Shown here: positions 36,901-44,421 of the stretch, piece by piece
How the letters are laid out: each line of letters starts with the position of its first letter
Numbering within the stretch: the first letter of the stretch is position 1
Assembly (NCBI GenBank): GCA_023428135.1
Contig: JAEYZG010000017.1
Location: 62,001 to 126,000 of the forward strand
Origin: Bacteroidota bacterium
Lineage (GTDB): Bacteria > Bacteroidota > Bacteroidia > Cytophagales > Cytophagaceae
DNA length: 64,000 nt
Direction: 5' to 3'
The notes under the pieces: generated by a model
What the model was told of the DNA's origin: nothing
The model's database searches: none
Seen by the model: the letters and a program-made list of their open reading frames with translations, nothing else
Position numbers and translations under genes: made by a program

Positions 36901-39900
36901 CTTTACAACGACCATTACCTGTTGTTGTTAAAGTTAATGTGACCTTTCCTGCTGTTATGTCTGCAGCTGAAGGTATATAACTTGTTATAAGTTTGTTGGA
37001 GGTAGGATTGAAAGTACCAGATCCACTAGTCTCCCATTGGCCACCGGTAGTTGTTACTACACCTGTTAATTGCACAGATGAAACTGAACCGCAAACAACC
37101 TGGTTTGGCCCTGCATCAATACTAGGAGCAGGATGAATGGTGATTCTAATGTTATCCGAAACAGCATTACAATTTCCATTATTCGAAGATGTAAGTGTCA
37201 AAGTAACAGTTCTAGCGGTAATTTCCGCAATAGTAGGATTGTATGTAGTAACTAAAGTGGTGTTGTTAGGAGTAAATGTTCCTGCACCTCCAGACCAAGT
37301 ACCACCTGTTGCGACTGTTACAGAACCTGATAATGCAATTGAGGGATCATCAGCACACACTGTAATATCCGCTCCCGCATTAACGGTTGGAGCAGGAGTA
37401 ATCGTTACTGAAACCTGATCAGAAACAGGAATACAATTTCCATTTCCTCTTGTAGTAAATGTAAGTGTTGCTGTTCCTGCTGCAATTTCAGCAGCAGAAG
37501 GAACATATCTTATGTTTAATGAATCTATGTTTGGAGTTATAATTCCGCTTCCGCCAGACCATGTTCCTCCTGCAGCAATAGTTACTTTTCCACTCAGGTT
37601 TACTGCTGGATTATTAGCACAAACTGTTTGATTTGTCCCAGCATCGATAGTTGGAGTTTTAGTTATTGTAACTACAATCTCATCCTGAACCTGATTACAA
37701 TTTCCATTTCCAGTTGATGACAATGTGAGCGTTACTGTACCTGTTGCTATTTCACCTGCAGTAGGTGTATATTTTGCATTTAAAGTAGATGCATTAGGAG
37801 AGAAGGTCCCGGCTCCTCCGGACCAAAGTACTCCTCCGGCATTACTCACAGTGCCGTTCAGATTTACAACTGAATTGTTGGCACACACGGACTGATCAGG
37901 TCCAGCATTTACAATAGGTGCAGGAGTGAAATTAATTGTTACCTGGTCAGAGTGTGAATTACATGTAGTTCTATTTGCAGTTAAAGTTAGTACTACAGAT
38001 CCTGAAGCAATTTCGTTTGAAGTTGGAATATATGTAATATTTAAATCAGTAGCACTTGGTTGATATAAACCAGCTCCACCTGACCATGTTGAAGATGTAG
38101 CATCAGTGGTAGTACCTGACAAGACAATATTCGGGTTGTTTTCGCAAACTGATTTATCAGATCCTGCATTTGCTACCGGAGATGGCTCCACTAATATAAG
38201 TGTAGAATTCGAAACTGCATTACAGGTGCCATTGCCAGTAGTGGTAAGTGTAAGAGAAATCAAACCACTTGATACTTCACTAGCACATGGAATATAAGTA
38301 GCATTTAAAGTTGCGTCATTTGGTATAAATGTTCCACAACCTCCTGTCCATCTGCCACCTGTTGCTCCGGTTACAGATCCGTTAAGCGTAACGTTTGGAT
38401 TGTTAGCACAAACAGTGCTTCCGGGGCCAGGAGTTGAGACTGGCGATGGAGTGAATGAAACTTGCACCTGATCTGTAACAGACGGACATCCTGACTTTGA
38501 AGCAGTAAGAGTTAATGTTACAGGACCAGCATTGGTCTCAGCTGTTGTTGCTGTGTATGTAGTTGTTAATGCATTGGCATTTGAAAATGTACCGGCTCCT
38601 CCTGACCAGGTATAGGTTGATGCATTTGTAGAAGTACCTGAAAGGTTAGCAGTTGGATTGTTTTTACAAACAGAAATATCCGCACCTGCATTTACTGTAA
38701 GTGCAGGTTGAATAATAACATTTACCTGATCGGTAACTGTAGCACAACCAACTTTTGTTGCAGTAAGTGTAAGTGTTACTGAACCTGATGTTTCTGAATT
38801 ATGAGGTGTATAGGTAGCATTTAAAGTGGCATTGTTTGGAGAAAATGTTCCGTTTCCACCTGACCATGTTATAGTTGTATAATTAGTAGCGCTTGCTGCT
38901 AAAGTTGCAGTTCCGCCAGCACATACTGTCTGATCTGGTCCTGCATTCACAGTAGGCGCCTGTTCTATTGTTATAAGTTTAGTAACACTTTGTGTTGCAG
39001 GGCAAACACCATTTCCAGTAGAAGTAAGTGTTAAAGAAACATTTCCTGATGCTATATCTGCGGTTGAAGGGATATAAGTTGCTACCAGATTAGTTGCTGC
39101 AGGTGTAAATGTACCTGTTCCTGAACTTGACCATATAACTCCGCTTGCATTCTGTACAGACCCATTCAATGCAACCTGGGGGTTGTTTGAACAGACAGTA
39201 ACTGCAGGACCAGCTAATACAGAAGGAATTGCCTGAAATCTTAGGGTCATCGTATCTCTTATAGCTGGACAAGCACCATTACCTGTAGAAACAAGAATGA
39301 TCTTTACTGAACCTGCTGCCTTATCTGCTGCAGAAGGGGTATAAGTGCCATTCATATTGTTTACATCAGAAAATGTACCAGTACCTGTAGTGGTCCACAT
39401 ACCTCCACCGGCATTTTGTACAAGTCCGCTAAGGGTATAAGCACCTACAGATCCACAGATTGTTGAGTCATTGCCTTTTGAATCTGAAATTCTGGTATCA
39501 GCATCTACAACAATGCCCGGTGGCACCATATTGTCAGTTACATCTGAGGTTGAATCTGCATACCACCATGTATTAACAGTATTTCTGTTACCATAATCTC
39601 TGGATGTATTATCCGAACCATACCAGGTCCATTTATGGCATGGATTATTACATCCGTCTAGGTTCTGATTTCCATTAGCTGCCGGTATATTTCTGTCATC
39701 CCAATATAACTTTATTGGCGTTCCAGTTAAAGGTCGAACCAAATTCACAATATAACCATTGGGGTTTCCCTCCACATCATATAAAGGTATATGTGTAAGC
39801 CCATTATAGAAATCCGTTCGAGTTCTTATTGATACGGCAGTAGTTACTCTGTTACCTAAACCATCTCTTCCATCCCATGGTATACATGATTGAGGTGGGG

Positions 39901-40840
39901 TTACTGCTGCAGAAATTGCCCGGTCTCTTGTTCCGGGCTGATGACCTGGAATTCCATTCAGATCCAAGAAAATTTGAGCAAATCCAGGCTTATCCACAAA
40001 CACATTTAAACAAAAGTTTGTGGGAGGGCACCCTGAAACAGTAGTTGGTGCTGTAATTTTACCAAACTGGCCTGTAGGAAAACAAGACGGGTCCGGGTCA
40101 TTAAGAAATACTTTGTATTTTGGATAAGTTGATGAACCTACTTTTGACTGTCTGTCTAAATCAGGATTACCGGTATTTCCGGTACCGGTCATGTTAGCAT
40201 TCAATACGAACACATATGGCTGCATACCATTAAAATTCAATGATGTAACAATTCCATCATCGGCATATATATACATTAATCCTTTGAATGCATTAGTAAA
40301 ACTCTTGGTAGACAACATCCATGATTGAGACCAGATTCTTCCTTTTATGGGAACATTGGCAGCAGATGCTACAGTGATATCAAACAGATCAAATTCCCTT
40401 CTAGGGTTTCCGTTAGGAAGTAAAAATTCAATATAATAATCTCCGGTTTGGGTGGCTGTAAAGGACATTGCATCATATCCGCTTGTCCCAATAATGGCGG
40501 ATGGCCCAGCAACTGCTCGGTTGTACGATGATATGTAACCAGCGCCAGAGCTTGGCACAGTTGTCTGAGGAACAACAATGACTCCACTGGAGTCTTTAAT
40601 TCTGAATCTGACATCTCTGTTCGGCTGGTTAAAACCGAAATACACTTTTTCACCAACATTACAGATTCTTATATTTAATCTGCTGGTGACAGGGCAACCG
40701 TAAGTTGCAAATGGCGACCATCCCGGATCAAGTATAACATATCCATTATCCGTAGATGCAGGTCTTATCTCTTTTGTACCTTCCGAAAAACCCTGAGAAA
40801 AGAAGATAAACGAAAACAAGATCAATAGTGAGAATTTCAT
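27965..40840 (-). CDS. Giant 4291-residue T9SS surface protein with 38 Ig-like repeats and type B sorting domain
   Basis: Starting from the ATG at 40840 gives a clean signal peptide (MKFSLLILFSFIFFSQGFS); the earlier ATG at 40885 adds 15 polar residues. An N-terminal beta-rich region of ~450 residues is followed by 38 repeats of 85-90 residues, each like VNAGPDQTVCANNxxVxLNG...WTTSGTGTF.P...L.ATY.PSAAD...G.VTLTLTTTGNGxC...SD, with two Cys each. About 400 residues of divergent PKD/Ig-like modules come next, and the last ~95 residues are the CHU_C gliding motility-associated (T9SS type B) sorting domain (PNVFTPGKSD, YKMMIFNRWGEIIFET, WDGYYKGQLMPIGTYPYIIT). The protein should be exported by T9SS and held at the surface, as SprB is. 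It is the last gene of a five-gene block with PorP/SprF and ends at a strong terminator. An adhesin role in gliding or substrate binding is likely but inferred. Confidence 0.93.
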   Translation of the reverse strand: MKFSLLILFSFIFFSQGFSEGTKEIRPASTDNGYVILDPGWSPFATYGCPVTSRLNIRICNVGEKVYFGFNQPNRDVRFRIKDSSGVIVVPQTTVPSSGAGYISSYNRAVAGPSAIIGTSGYDAMSFTATQTGDYYIEFLLPNGNPRREFDLFDITVASAANVPIKGRIWSQSWMLSTKSFTNAFKGLMYIYADDGIVTSLNFNGMQPYVFVLNANMTGTGNTGNPDLDRQSKVGSSTYPKYKVFLNDPDPSCFPTGQFGKITAPTTVSGCPPTNFCLNVFVDKPGFAQIFLDLNGIPGHQPGTRDRAISAAVTPPQSCIPWDGRDGLGNRVTTAVSIRTRTDFYNGLTHIPLYDVEGNPNGYIVNLVRPLTGTPIKLYWDDRNIPAANGNQNLDGCNNPCHKWTWYGSDNTSRDYGNRNTVNTWWYADSTSDVTDNMVPPGIVVDADTRISDSKGNDSTICGSVGAYTLSGLVQNAGGGMWTTTGTGTFSDVNNMNGTYTPSAADKAAGSVKIILVSTGNGACPAIRDTMTLRFQAIPSVLAGPAVTVCSNNPQVALNGSVQNASGVIWSSSGTGTFTPAATNLVATYIPSTADIASGNVSLTLTSTGNGVCPATQSVTKLITIEQAPTVNAGPDQTVCAGGTATLAASATNYTTITWSGGNGTFSPNNATLNATYTPHNSETSGSVTLTLTATKVGCATVTDQVNVIIQPALTVNAGADISVCKNNPTANLSGTSTNASTYTWSGGAGTFSNANALTTTYTATTAETNAGPVTLTLTASKSGCPSVTDQVQVSFTPSPVSTPGPGSTVCANNPNVTLNGSVTGATGGRWTGGCGTFIPNDATLNATYIPCASEVSSGLISLTLTTTGNGTCNAVSNSTLILVEPSPVANAGSDKSVCENNPNIVLSGTTTDATSSTWSGGAGLYQPSATDLNITYIPTSNEIASGSVVLTLTANRTTCNSHSDQVTINFTPAPIVNAGPDQSVCANNSVVNLNGTVSNAGGVLWSGGAGTFSPNASTLNAKYTPTAGEIATGTVTLTLSSTGNGNCNQVQDEIVVTITKTPTIDAGTNQTVCANNPAVNLSGKVTIAAGGTWSGGSGIITPNIDSLNIRYVPSAAEIAAGTATLTFTTRGNGNCIPVSDQVSVTITPAPTVNAGADITVCADDPSIALSGSVTVATGGTWSGGAGTFTPNNTTLVTTYNPTIAEITARTVTLTLTSSNNGNCNAVSDNIRITIHPAPSIDAGPNQVVCGSVSSVQLTGVVTTTGGQWETSGSGTFNPTSNKLITSYIPSAADITAGKVTLTLTTTGNGRCKETSDQMTISFTTVPTVNAGADQVVCANDLPIKLAGSGSPATWSGGTGTFTPDANTPNAHYTPTASEISSGTVTLTLTTVASGACPVVSDQVKITIPPAPIANAGSDFVMCGNLTSYTLNGTINSAATGGFWTTTGTGTFTPNASTLNATYTPSTADRTAGSVYLILSTTGTGICSTTGDTMQLTISPRVTVNAGPDQTLCASLTGIQLNGTASNAAGITWTTSGTGTFTPNATTLLASYIPSSADTAAKSVTLTITSVGTPTCASVTDNVTIQFTPAPVIIAGADQTLCADVASVQLAGYKANTNGARWSTSGTGTFSPSFTALNASYIPSEADKGTSVTLTLSSTGSGICNGTSDDLIINLNPTPTVNAGPDQTVCADTASINLNGTVTVATGSTWTSDGTGTFTNPGSPATTYTPSAADISKGIVAFTLTTNSAGACSPVSDIVAVVITPAPTVNAGTNRNVCANNTTLALNGSVTVASGGVWSGGTGIFVPSNSALNATYNLSASEISSGSVTLTLTTTGNGLCKAKTSQMTIDVGPAPTVNAGPDQTICEDLMGVNLAGSYTGTSLSGVEWTSSGSGAFFPNQVTPNATYVPSEADRSSGTVRLLLTTTGNGNCNAVVDTMNITITPAPTVNAGADKIVCGNNAEISLQGDVTVATGGYWRSSGTGTFTPDTTSLNASYLPSALDISGGTVTLTLISSGNGLCKPVSDQLAVTITPAPTVNAGPDRTVCANNSKISLNGVITIATGATWSTTGSGSFSPDPNSLNATYSPSEADNTAGSVSLILTSTGNGDCNAVSDTVNITITPAPTAEAGTDQTICATGTGAPLNGTITVATGGSWKSTGTGTFSPNAYSAIATYVPSASDTINGKVTLTLTTTGNGNCTPVSDSLNVTIQKTPLISAGPDETICADKEFLQQSGSVANATGATWTTSGSGTFTPDNNTLDAIYNPSVADLSGTSLVLTLTSTGNGVCSPVSDQKIYTINPVPTVNAGADQSLCANNSSVVLNGVKTIATGVMWTSSGDGTFSPDNTSLLATYIPSADDIAGGSVAITLTTTGNGACNATSDQLNVTITPAPTITAGPDQTICANNSNIHLSGDYTVATGGTWTSTGTGTFSPSADDKNATYKPSVQDITNGSVTFTFTTTGNANCLAVSDEMIVTITPAPTVNVGPTVNICATTTGVPLNGIITNATGGIWASGSGEGTFSPSNTDLNATFMPSEDQIATGKANLTLTTTGFGNCKAVSANLVINISPLAVVNAGPDVQVCAGAPGIALSGTVKKATGGIWTTSGTGSFVPSPTALNATYVPSAAENVNGSTILLTLTSTGNGFCTPVTDEMTINFKVTPVYAGPDQQFCSNALPVQLNGSGNGSWSGGLGTFSDPNSLSATYTPTPEEIGTKVVLILTGEALGSCIAGKDTVVIDLLRGPSIDVGADLSICENNPVANVSAIYADADGIVWKTEGNGTFTSTSSTSTTYTASAQDITTGVIRLYATTINTNICKPEADTLTLTFTPAPEVDAGNDITSCANAGAISLNGIVKGATGGTWSIISGSGSFANAAIVSTSYTPSSADITNGSVTLRLSSNPTDNCSTVSDDLIINIGNAPTVDAGDDETICADANSVVLSGSVQIASGGHWTTSGTGKFSPNTNTLNATYIPSADDINNMGVTLTLTTTGNGTCAPVSESKVVNITPAPTVSAGPSQTVCADNTTITLSGTRTVALGSIWSSTGGGSFADPNSLNTTYTPTAAEKAAGSINLTLTTTNNGLCQEVSSTVSILITPIPVVNAGLDQSACVDVNTYQIAGNIKHAPAGIWTTSGSGSFDDANALNAVYTPSSADKTNGNVTLTFASAGNPLCNVVSDQLVLTFTPAPTINAGSDHSICADKDTIHIAGSVTIAAGGRWSSNGDGYFAPSANSLGSVYYLGETDKGQTAVTLSIVSTDNGTCNAVTDNLIIDIAPKPVVDAGADQTICAGQANATLAGSVLHATGGVWSTTGTGTFTNGTSLTTTYIPSEADNEAGGVILTLNSTGNGLCNAVSDFIVINVIPSPSAIVNAGADIITCKDLRSVKLSGFVSNAGGGIWSTSGTGTFTPDVNTLNASYTPSLADKAAGNIVLTLTTANNGQCSAVSDDMSVTLTPIPVVTAGSYPDICGLPQASIALNGNVTIATGGIWKSSGSGVFAVDAATLNATYFPSSLDIQNGVVGLTLTSTGNGTCNPVMQTTQVKIIQPPVVDAGTDKSYCSDITTLVLRGTSQFDNGVTWTGTGTGTFNPNNKVTSIYSPSDADKAIGKLVVTLSAAGKGSCPSTSNTAVITILPAPEADAGPDQTTCNILDSYMLKGVHKNSTSGAWFTSGTGSFDDFNKPDAIYYPSDADKSFGSVDLVFITTGNGICKFSQDTMTLYVDKSPIVNAGTAMICAIEDGAQLAGDVKNANGGKWSTSGTGVFAINSADLNAKYYPTLDDYNKGQVVLKLTSFINGACPAVSDSTVLKIDPMPIADAGRDQFVCRGTTIILEARTSPGITYEWRNNANTIISTDPVFSLIAASDSAITLIVKDYKGCPASDSINVGVFDFNNSKFDMLDHYCYSDTLIIHSLATGLPAVPGQYQWYRDGIILNSENRPAIAPQSNGLFRVVYEYGNCSTEKTTNVTNPPALTRQPVLGCIGTTLPITIVSDVNNVDYSWITGEQGTDLNSINVPVAADTNYFRATVTDILGCNSTDSVMVIGIERPIVNISDAVSCTGQTVTLAATPSNLDRFAPFVPDYAWFKDNIDMNLSDDTLLVKESALYVVSLTIGQCTTNDSAHVLFNALPVSHLPEFSKICPEYGAKVTLDAGYDPNYKYKWTSVNPVSDKDTSKIDVPLPGTYFVLITNKENCSITDTILVRDLCNPRLDVPNVFTPGKSDTPENQSFRAYGKYVVNYKMMIFNRWGEIIFETGDKDEAWDGYYKGQLMPIGTYPYIITYEGEDPESRGPYKKEGKVTLLK

Positions 40841-41094
40841 TCTCTTTCTGATCAATTTGTTCGATTTAAAATCTCCCGGAAACATTTTAGTAGTATTTTG
40901 TTTGACAATTTATAGATCCTTCAATATCCTTAAGTCATTTTAATAATGTGTATAGATAATTTACGACACAGTTATTACTGCCTTTTACGGGAATCGGAAT
41001 CCATAGTTGTTTTGTCTAATAAAATAATTAATTAATCTAATTTATTTCAGGAGGGGAAAAGGCAAAAAAAATGTTCAAGAAAATTGTGCCCTAA

Positions 41095-42717
41095 TTACTT
41101 ATATTTAGGACACAATTTTATATTTTTTTCTATTTCTTCGAATTTTTCAAGATTAGAAAAATTTAAAACGTCAACACACACGTTGTAGTTTTGACTTGTG
41201 ATTGAGAAGTTATAGTTTTTTCCTTCAGGAAGGATGACGATATATTTGCCAGTAGAACTGTTAGAATTGAAAATTCCAATTACTTCATTGTTTTTACTAT
41301 CTAATACTTTTATTGTTGCATCTAAAGGCATTGCTGTTAAAGAGTCTGAAATGATTCCTTTTAAAACAACCAATTTAGCTGCCTCTTTATAAACTTCAGA
41401 GTAATATATATCGCGGTCTCCAAAGCCTTCTGGACGAGTGGTGGAGAAGTATATTTTTTTACCATCAGCAGTCCAGGAAAAATGCATATCATCATGAGCT
41501 GTACTTATAGGATAACCAATATTTTCTGGTTCACTCCAACTAAAGGTCGATAAATCAAATTTTGACATAAAGATGTCAAATCCTCCCATACTTTTATGTC
41601 CATTGGAACTGAAATATAATGTTTTACTGTCATGGTGAATAAAGGGGGCATCCTCATCATAAGGCGAATTGATTACTCCTCCAAGGTTCATTGGAAGGGC
41701 CCACTGGCCGTTAGGAAGTTTTTTAACGATGTATAAGTCAAGACCTCCAAATCCACCAGGACGATTGCTGGAGAAAATCATAAACTTTTCATCGGCGGAA
41801 ATACTCGCACTTGGTTCCCAGTTTTTGGTGCAGATTTGAGAAGGTAGCTTTACAGGTTTAGTCCAATGAATACCTTTTAATTCACTTACATACAGGTTTC
41901 CCTGAGAGCTTAAACCAAAATATTCTTTTTCAGATTTATATAGTAATAGTTTTTGCCCATCAGCTGACAGCGAAATACTGGCATCATGATCAGATGTATT
42001 GATGCTGTCCCCGATACTTAAAGGTGTGCTCCATCCAGTATCAGTTTTGTGTGAAATGTAAATATCTTCGAAATACTGACCATCTACTTTATCGATATGT
42101 CCACCAGTTGTAGTTGGCCTTCCGGAAGTGAAAATCAATACACTTTCGTCGGCAGATAGAATAGGGCCATGTTCTGGAAATGGTGAGTTAATTGAACTTC
42201 CAAGGTTATTAATTGTAATGTCCAGAGGTTTAGCAATGAGTTCTTTACCATTATGGCACATCTCGATATCTCTATATACTTCTTTTAAAAGAGCCTTATT
42301 GCTTTTTTTCTTTGCTTTAACAAGAAGTGTCTTATAGATTTCATAATTGGCAAGGGCTTTATCAAATTCCAATTGTAAATGATATGCCTTTCCTGTATAA
42401 TAATAAAGTCTGTCCGGATATTTAGATGGTTCTTTCAGGCATTTCTCGAAATAGCTAAGAGCTTTTGCTTCTTCAACTTTATTCAGATAACAAACTCCTA
42501 ATGGATAGATGTATTTAGGGTTATTGGGAAGAAGGCTGTCAAGATAATGATAAATGGGAAGGGCAAGATAAAACTGCTCATTCAACATTAGATCTTTAGC
42601 ATGCGCTTCAACTTCTTTATATTCTTCTCCGACATGATTAAATTGCCCGTTGGCAATAAAGGGGATCCATAAAAATAAATAAATGCTTAATCCCTGAATG
42701 TATTTTCGGCACTTCAT
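41095..42717 (-). CDS. TPR plus beta-propeller (PD40) periplasmic protein, T9SS-associated, copy 2
   Basis: A 540-residue exported protein (signal MKCRKYIQGLSIYLFLWIPFIA). Residues ~30-160 are TPR-like helices (YLALPIYHYLDSLLPNNPKY, KALSYFEKCLKEPSKYP, KALANYEIYKTLLVK). Residues ~175-450 hold PD40/WD40-like propeller blades (ESVLIFTSGRPTTTGGHI, KFMIFSSNRPGGFGGLDLY, KTLYFSSNGHKSMGGFDIF, KIYFSTTRPEGFGDRDIYY). Residues ~460-540 are a carboxypeptidase-regulatory-like domain. The same order occurs in PorE-type T9SS proteins, but the OmpA domain that anchors PorE is missing here. It is a tandem paralogue of the gene just upstream and is followed by the giant adhesin. It probably acts in the periplasm as an assembly or export helper. 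Confidence 0.85.
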   Translation of the reverse strand: MKCRKYIQGLSIYLFLWIPFIANGQFNHVGEEYKEVEAHAKDLMLNEQFYLALPIYHYLDSLLPNNPKYIYPLGVCYLNKVEEAKALSYFEKCLKEPSKYPDRLYYYTGKAYHLQLEFDKALANYEIYKTLLVKAKKKSNKALLKEVYRDIEMCHNGKELIAKPLDITINNLGSSINSPFPEHGPILSADESVLIFTSGRPTTTGGHIDKVDGQYFEDIYISHKTDTGWSTPLSIGDSINTSDHDASISLSADGQKLLLYKSEKEYFGLSSQGNLYVSELKGIHWTKPVKLPSQICTKNWEPSASISADEKFMIFSSNRPGGFGGLDLYIVKKLPNGQWALPMNLGGVINSPYDEDAPFIHHDSKTLYFSSNGHKSMGGFDIFMSKFDLSTFSWSEPENIGYPISTAHDDMHFSWTADGKKIYFSTTRPEGFGDRDIYYSEVYKEAAKLVVLKGIISDSLTAMPLDATIKVLDSKNNEVIGIFNSNSSTGKYIVILPEGKNYNFSITSQNYNVCVDVLNFSNLEKFEEIEKNIKLCPKYK

Positions 42718-42771
42718 TGCTTAAATTCCGATTGTTTTTTCTTTTAATACCTTAAATTTAACATAATTAAC

Positions 42772-44394
42772 TTAATACTTTTCAAGTATTATATTTTTTT
42801 CGAGTTCTGTTGGGTAATTTGATCCGGACAAATCAATATTTTCTGTAATTACATGAAAATCAATAGATTCAAATGTAATTCTGTACTTTTTCCCAGTTTG
42901 CAGTACTGCAAGATACTTGCCAGTAGTGCTGTTGGTGGTTACGTTTGTAACTGTTTCATTGGTTTCCGGATCACTTATTCTGATTATTGCTTCTAACGGC
43001 TTCTGATCCTTGGCATCTAAAATTTTTCCCTTTAAAATCAGAACATTATTATTAATTTTCTTAATGGAAGCATAATAAATATCCTTATCACCATAACCTC
43101 CCGGTCTTACACTTGAGAAATATATTCTGGATCCATCGGCGGACCAGCTAAAATAAAGATCATCCTGAGCTGTGCTAATTGGATAGCCTACATTTTCAGG
43201 AGAAGACCACTGCTTTTTTGTTTCATCAAATCTTGTTATAAAGATGTCATAACCGCCCATTGACTGATGACCTGTAGAACTAAAGTATAACGTTTTACCA
43301 TCTGGTGAAATAAATGGTGAATCTTCATCATACGGTGTATTAATTACAGGGCCAAGATTCCAGGGCTCAGCCCATTCACCGTTTGGAAGTTTTTTAATAC
43401 TATAAATATCAGTACCTCCAAAGCCACCTTGTCTGTTACTTACAAAATATATGATCCTGTCATCGTCTGGTAAACTTGCAGAAGGCTCCCACCCAGGAGA
43501 ATTGATTTTATCTGCCATTCGTTCCGCTTTCTGCCATTGACCATTTTTATGCTCCGATAAATATAAATCTCCAGAAGCAGAAGATAACAGTTTATCTTTT
43601 CCATAACGATATATAATCATCTTTTCTCCATTCGGGTTAATACCTTTACTGGCATCATGGCCTGTAGTATTTAAGTCTGACATCTGTACTGCCGGAGTCC
43701 ATCCATTAGAATTCTTTTGGGAAATGTAAATATCCTCAAAGAAAATCCCATCTTCAGTTTTTTGTCCGCCTGTTGTATTTGGTCTGTTAGAAGTAAAAAT
43801 AACCTGCTCCTCGTCTGCTGTTACTACGGGTCCATAATCAGGATACGGAGAATTAATTTCCGGACCTAAATTAAAAACTTCCAGAGGAAGAGGGTTTTTT
43901 ATAAGCTCTTTCCCATTTCTGCACATCTCAATTTGCCTGTTGAGGTTAGCAATTATTGTCACTTTGTTTTTGTCACCTTCTTTATTTACAAACCCTTTAT
44001 AACGTTCATAATATTTGATAGCTTCATCAAACCTATGATTGAGATGATAGGCTCTTGCAGCATAATAAAGCAGAGCTTTAGGGTATAATGTAGCCTTTTT
44101 TAATCCTGCTTCAAATATAGGAAGAGCTTTATCTTCCTTGTTGTTATAGATATAACAGACTCCAAGTTTATATCCATAGTCCAGAATATTTGGCTTAAGG
44201 GAATCCAATTTATAGTATAAAGGCTCTGCCAAACTGTATTTTTCCAGCGAAAAATAATTGCTGGCCTGGTGTTCGAATGTTTGTAAGTCTTTTCCAGATA
44301 TGGCAGGCTCATTTTTTTGCGCCATACCAGTTGAAAGATTGCCAACAAAACAACTAAGAAGTAAAAGCTTTTTAAAATCGAAACTGAAACTCAT
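42772..44394 (-). CDS. TPR plus beta-propeller (PD40) periplasmic protein, T9SS-associated, copy 1
   Basis: A 540-residue paralogue of the next gene, sharing the whole domain order: signal (FDFKKLLLLSCFVGNLSTGMAQ), TPR region (~25-160), propeller blades (EQVIFTSNRPNTTGGQK, RIIYFVSNRQGGFGGTDIY, KTLYFSSTGHQSMGGYDIF, RIYFSSVRPGGYGDKDIYY) and a C-terminal carboxypeptidase-regulatory-like domain. No OmpA domain follows. The only earlier in-frame start is a TTG at 44418, so the ATG at 44394 is taken. It lies 27 bases after the PorP/SprF stop and 54 bases before copy 2, which suits one transcript. The two copies differ enough to be an old duplication. Confidence 0.86.
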   Translation of the reverse strand: MSFSFDFKKLLLLSCFVGNLSTGMAQKNEPAISGKDLQTFEHQASNYFSLEKYSLAEPLYYKLDSLKPNILDYGYKLGVCYIYNNKEDKALPIFEAGLKKATLYPKALLYYAARAYHLNHRFDEAIKYYERYKGFVNKEGDKNKVTIIANLNRQIEMCRNGKELIKNPLPLEVFNLGPEINSPYPDYGPVVTADEEQVIFTSNRPNTTGGQKTEDGIFFEDIYISQKNSNGWTPAVQMSDLNTTGHDASKGINPNGEKMIIYRYGKDKLLSSASGDLYLSEHKNGQWQKAERMADKINSPGWEPSASLPDDDRIIYFVSNRQGGFGGTDIYSIKKLPNGEWAEPWNLGPVINTPYDEDSPFISPDGKTLYFSSTGHQSMGGYDIFITRFDETKKQWSSPENVGYPISTAQDDLYFSWSADGSRIYFSSVRPGGYGDKDIYYASIKKINNNVLILKGKILDAKDQKPLEAIIRISDPETNETVTNVTTNSTTGKYLAVLQTGKKYRITFESIDFHVITENIDLSGSNYPTELEKNIILEKY

Positions 44395-44421
44395 TTGAAA
44401 GTAAATAAATATGCCCAAGGA

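Noticed and set aside
28206..38297. Many + strand open frames inside the giant gene (e.g. at 31302, 32503, 34809, 37137)
   Set aside because: They are mirror frames of the repeated protein and have no ribosome sites or family motifs.
27965..40885. Regular repeat units of about 260 bases suggesting a CRISPR or satellite array
   Set aside because: The repeats are part of one open frame of Ig-like protein modules and differ at the base level; there are no short identical repeats with unique spacers.
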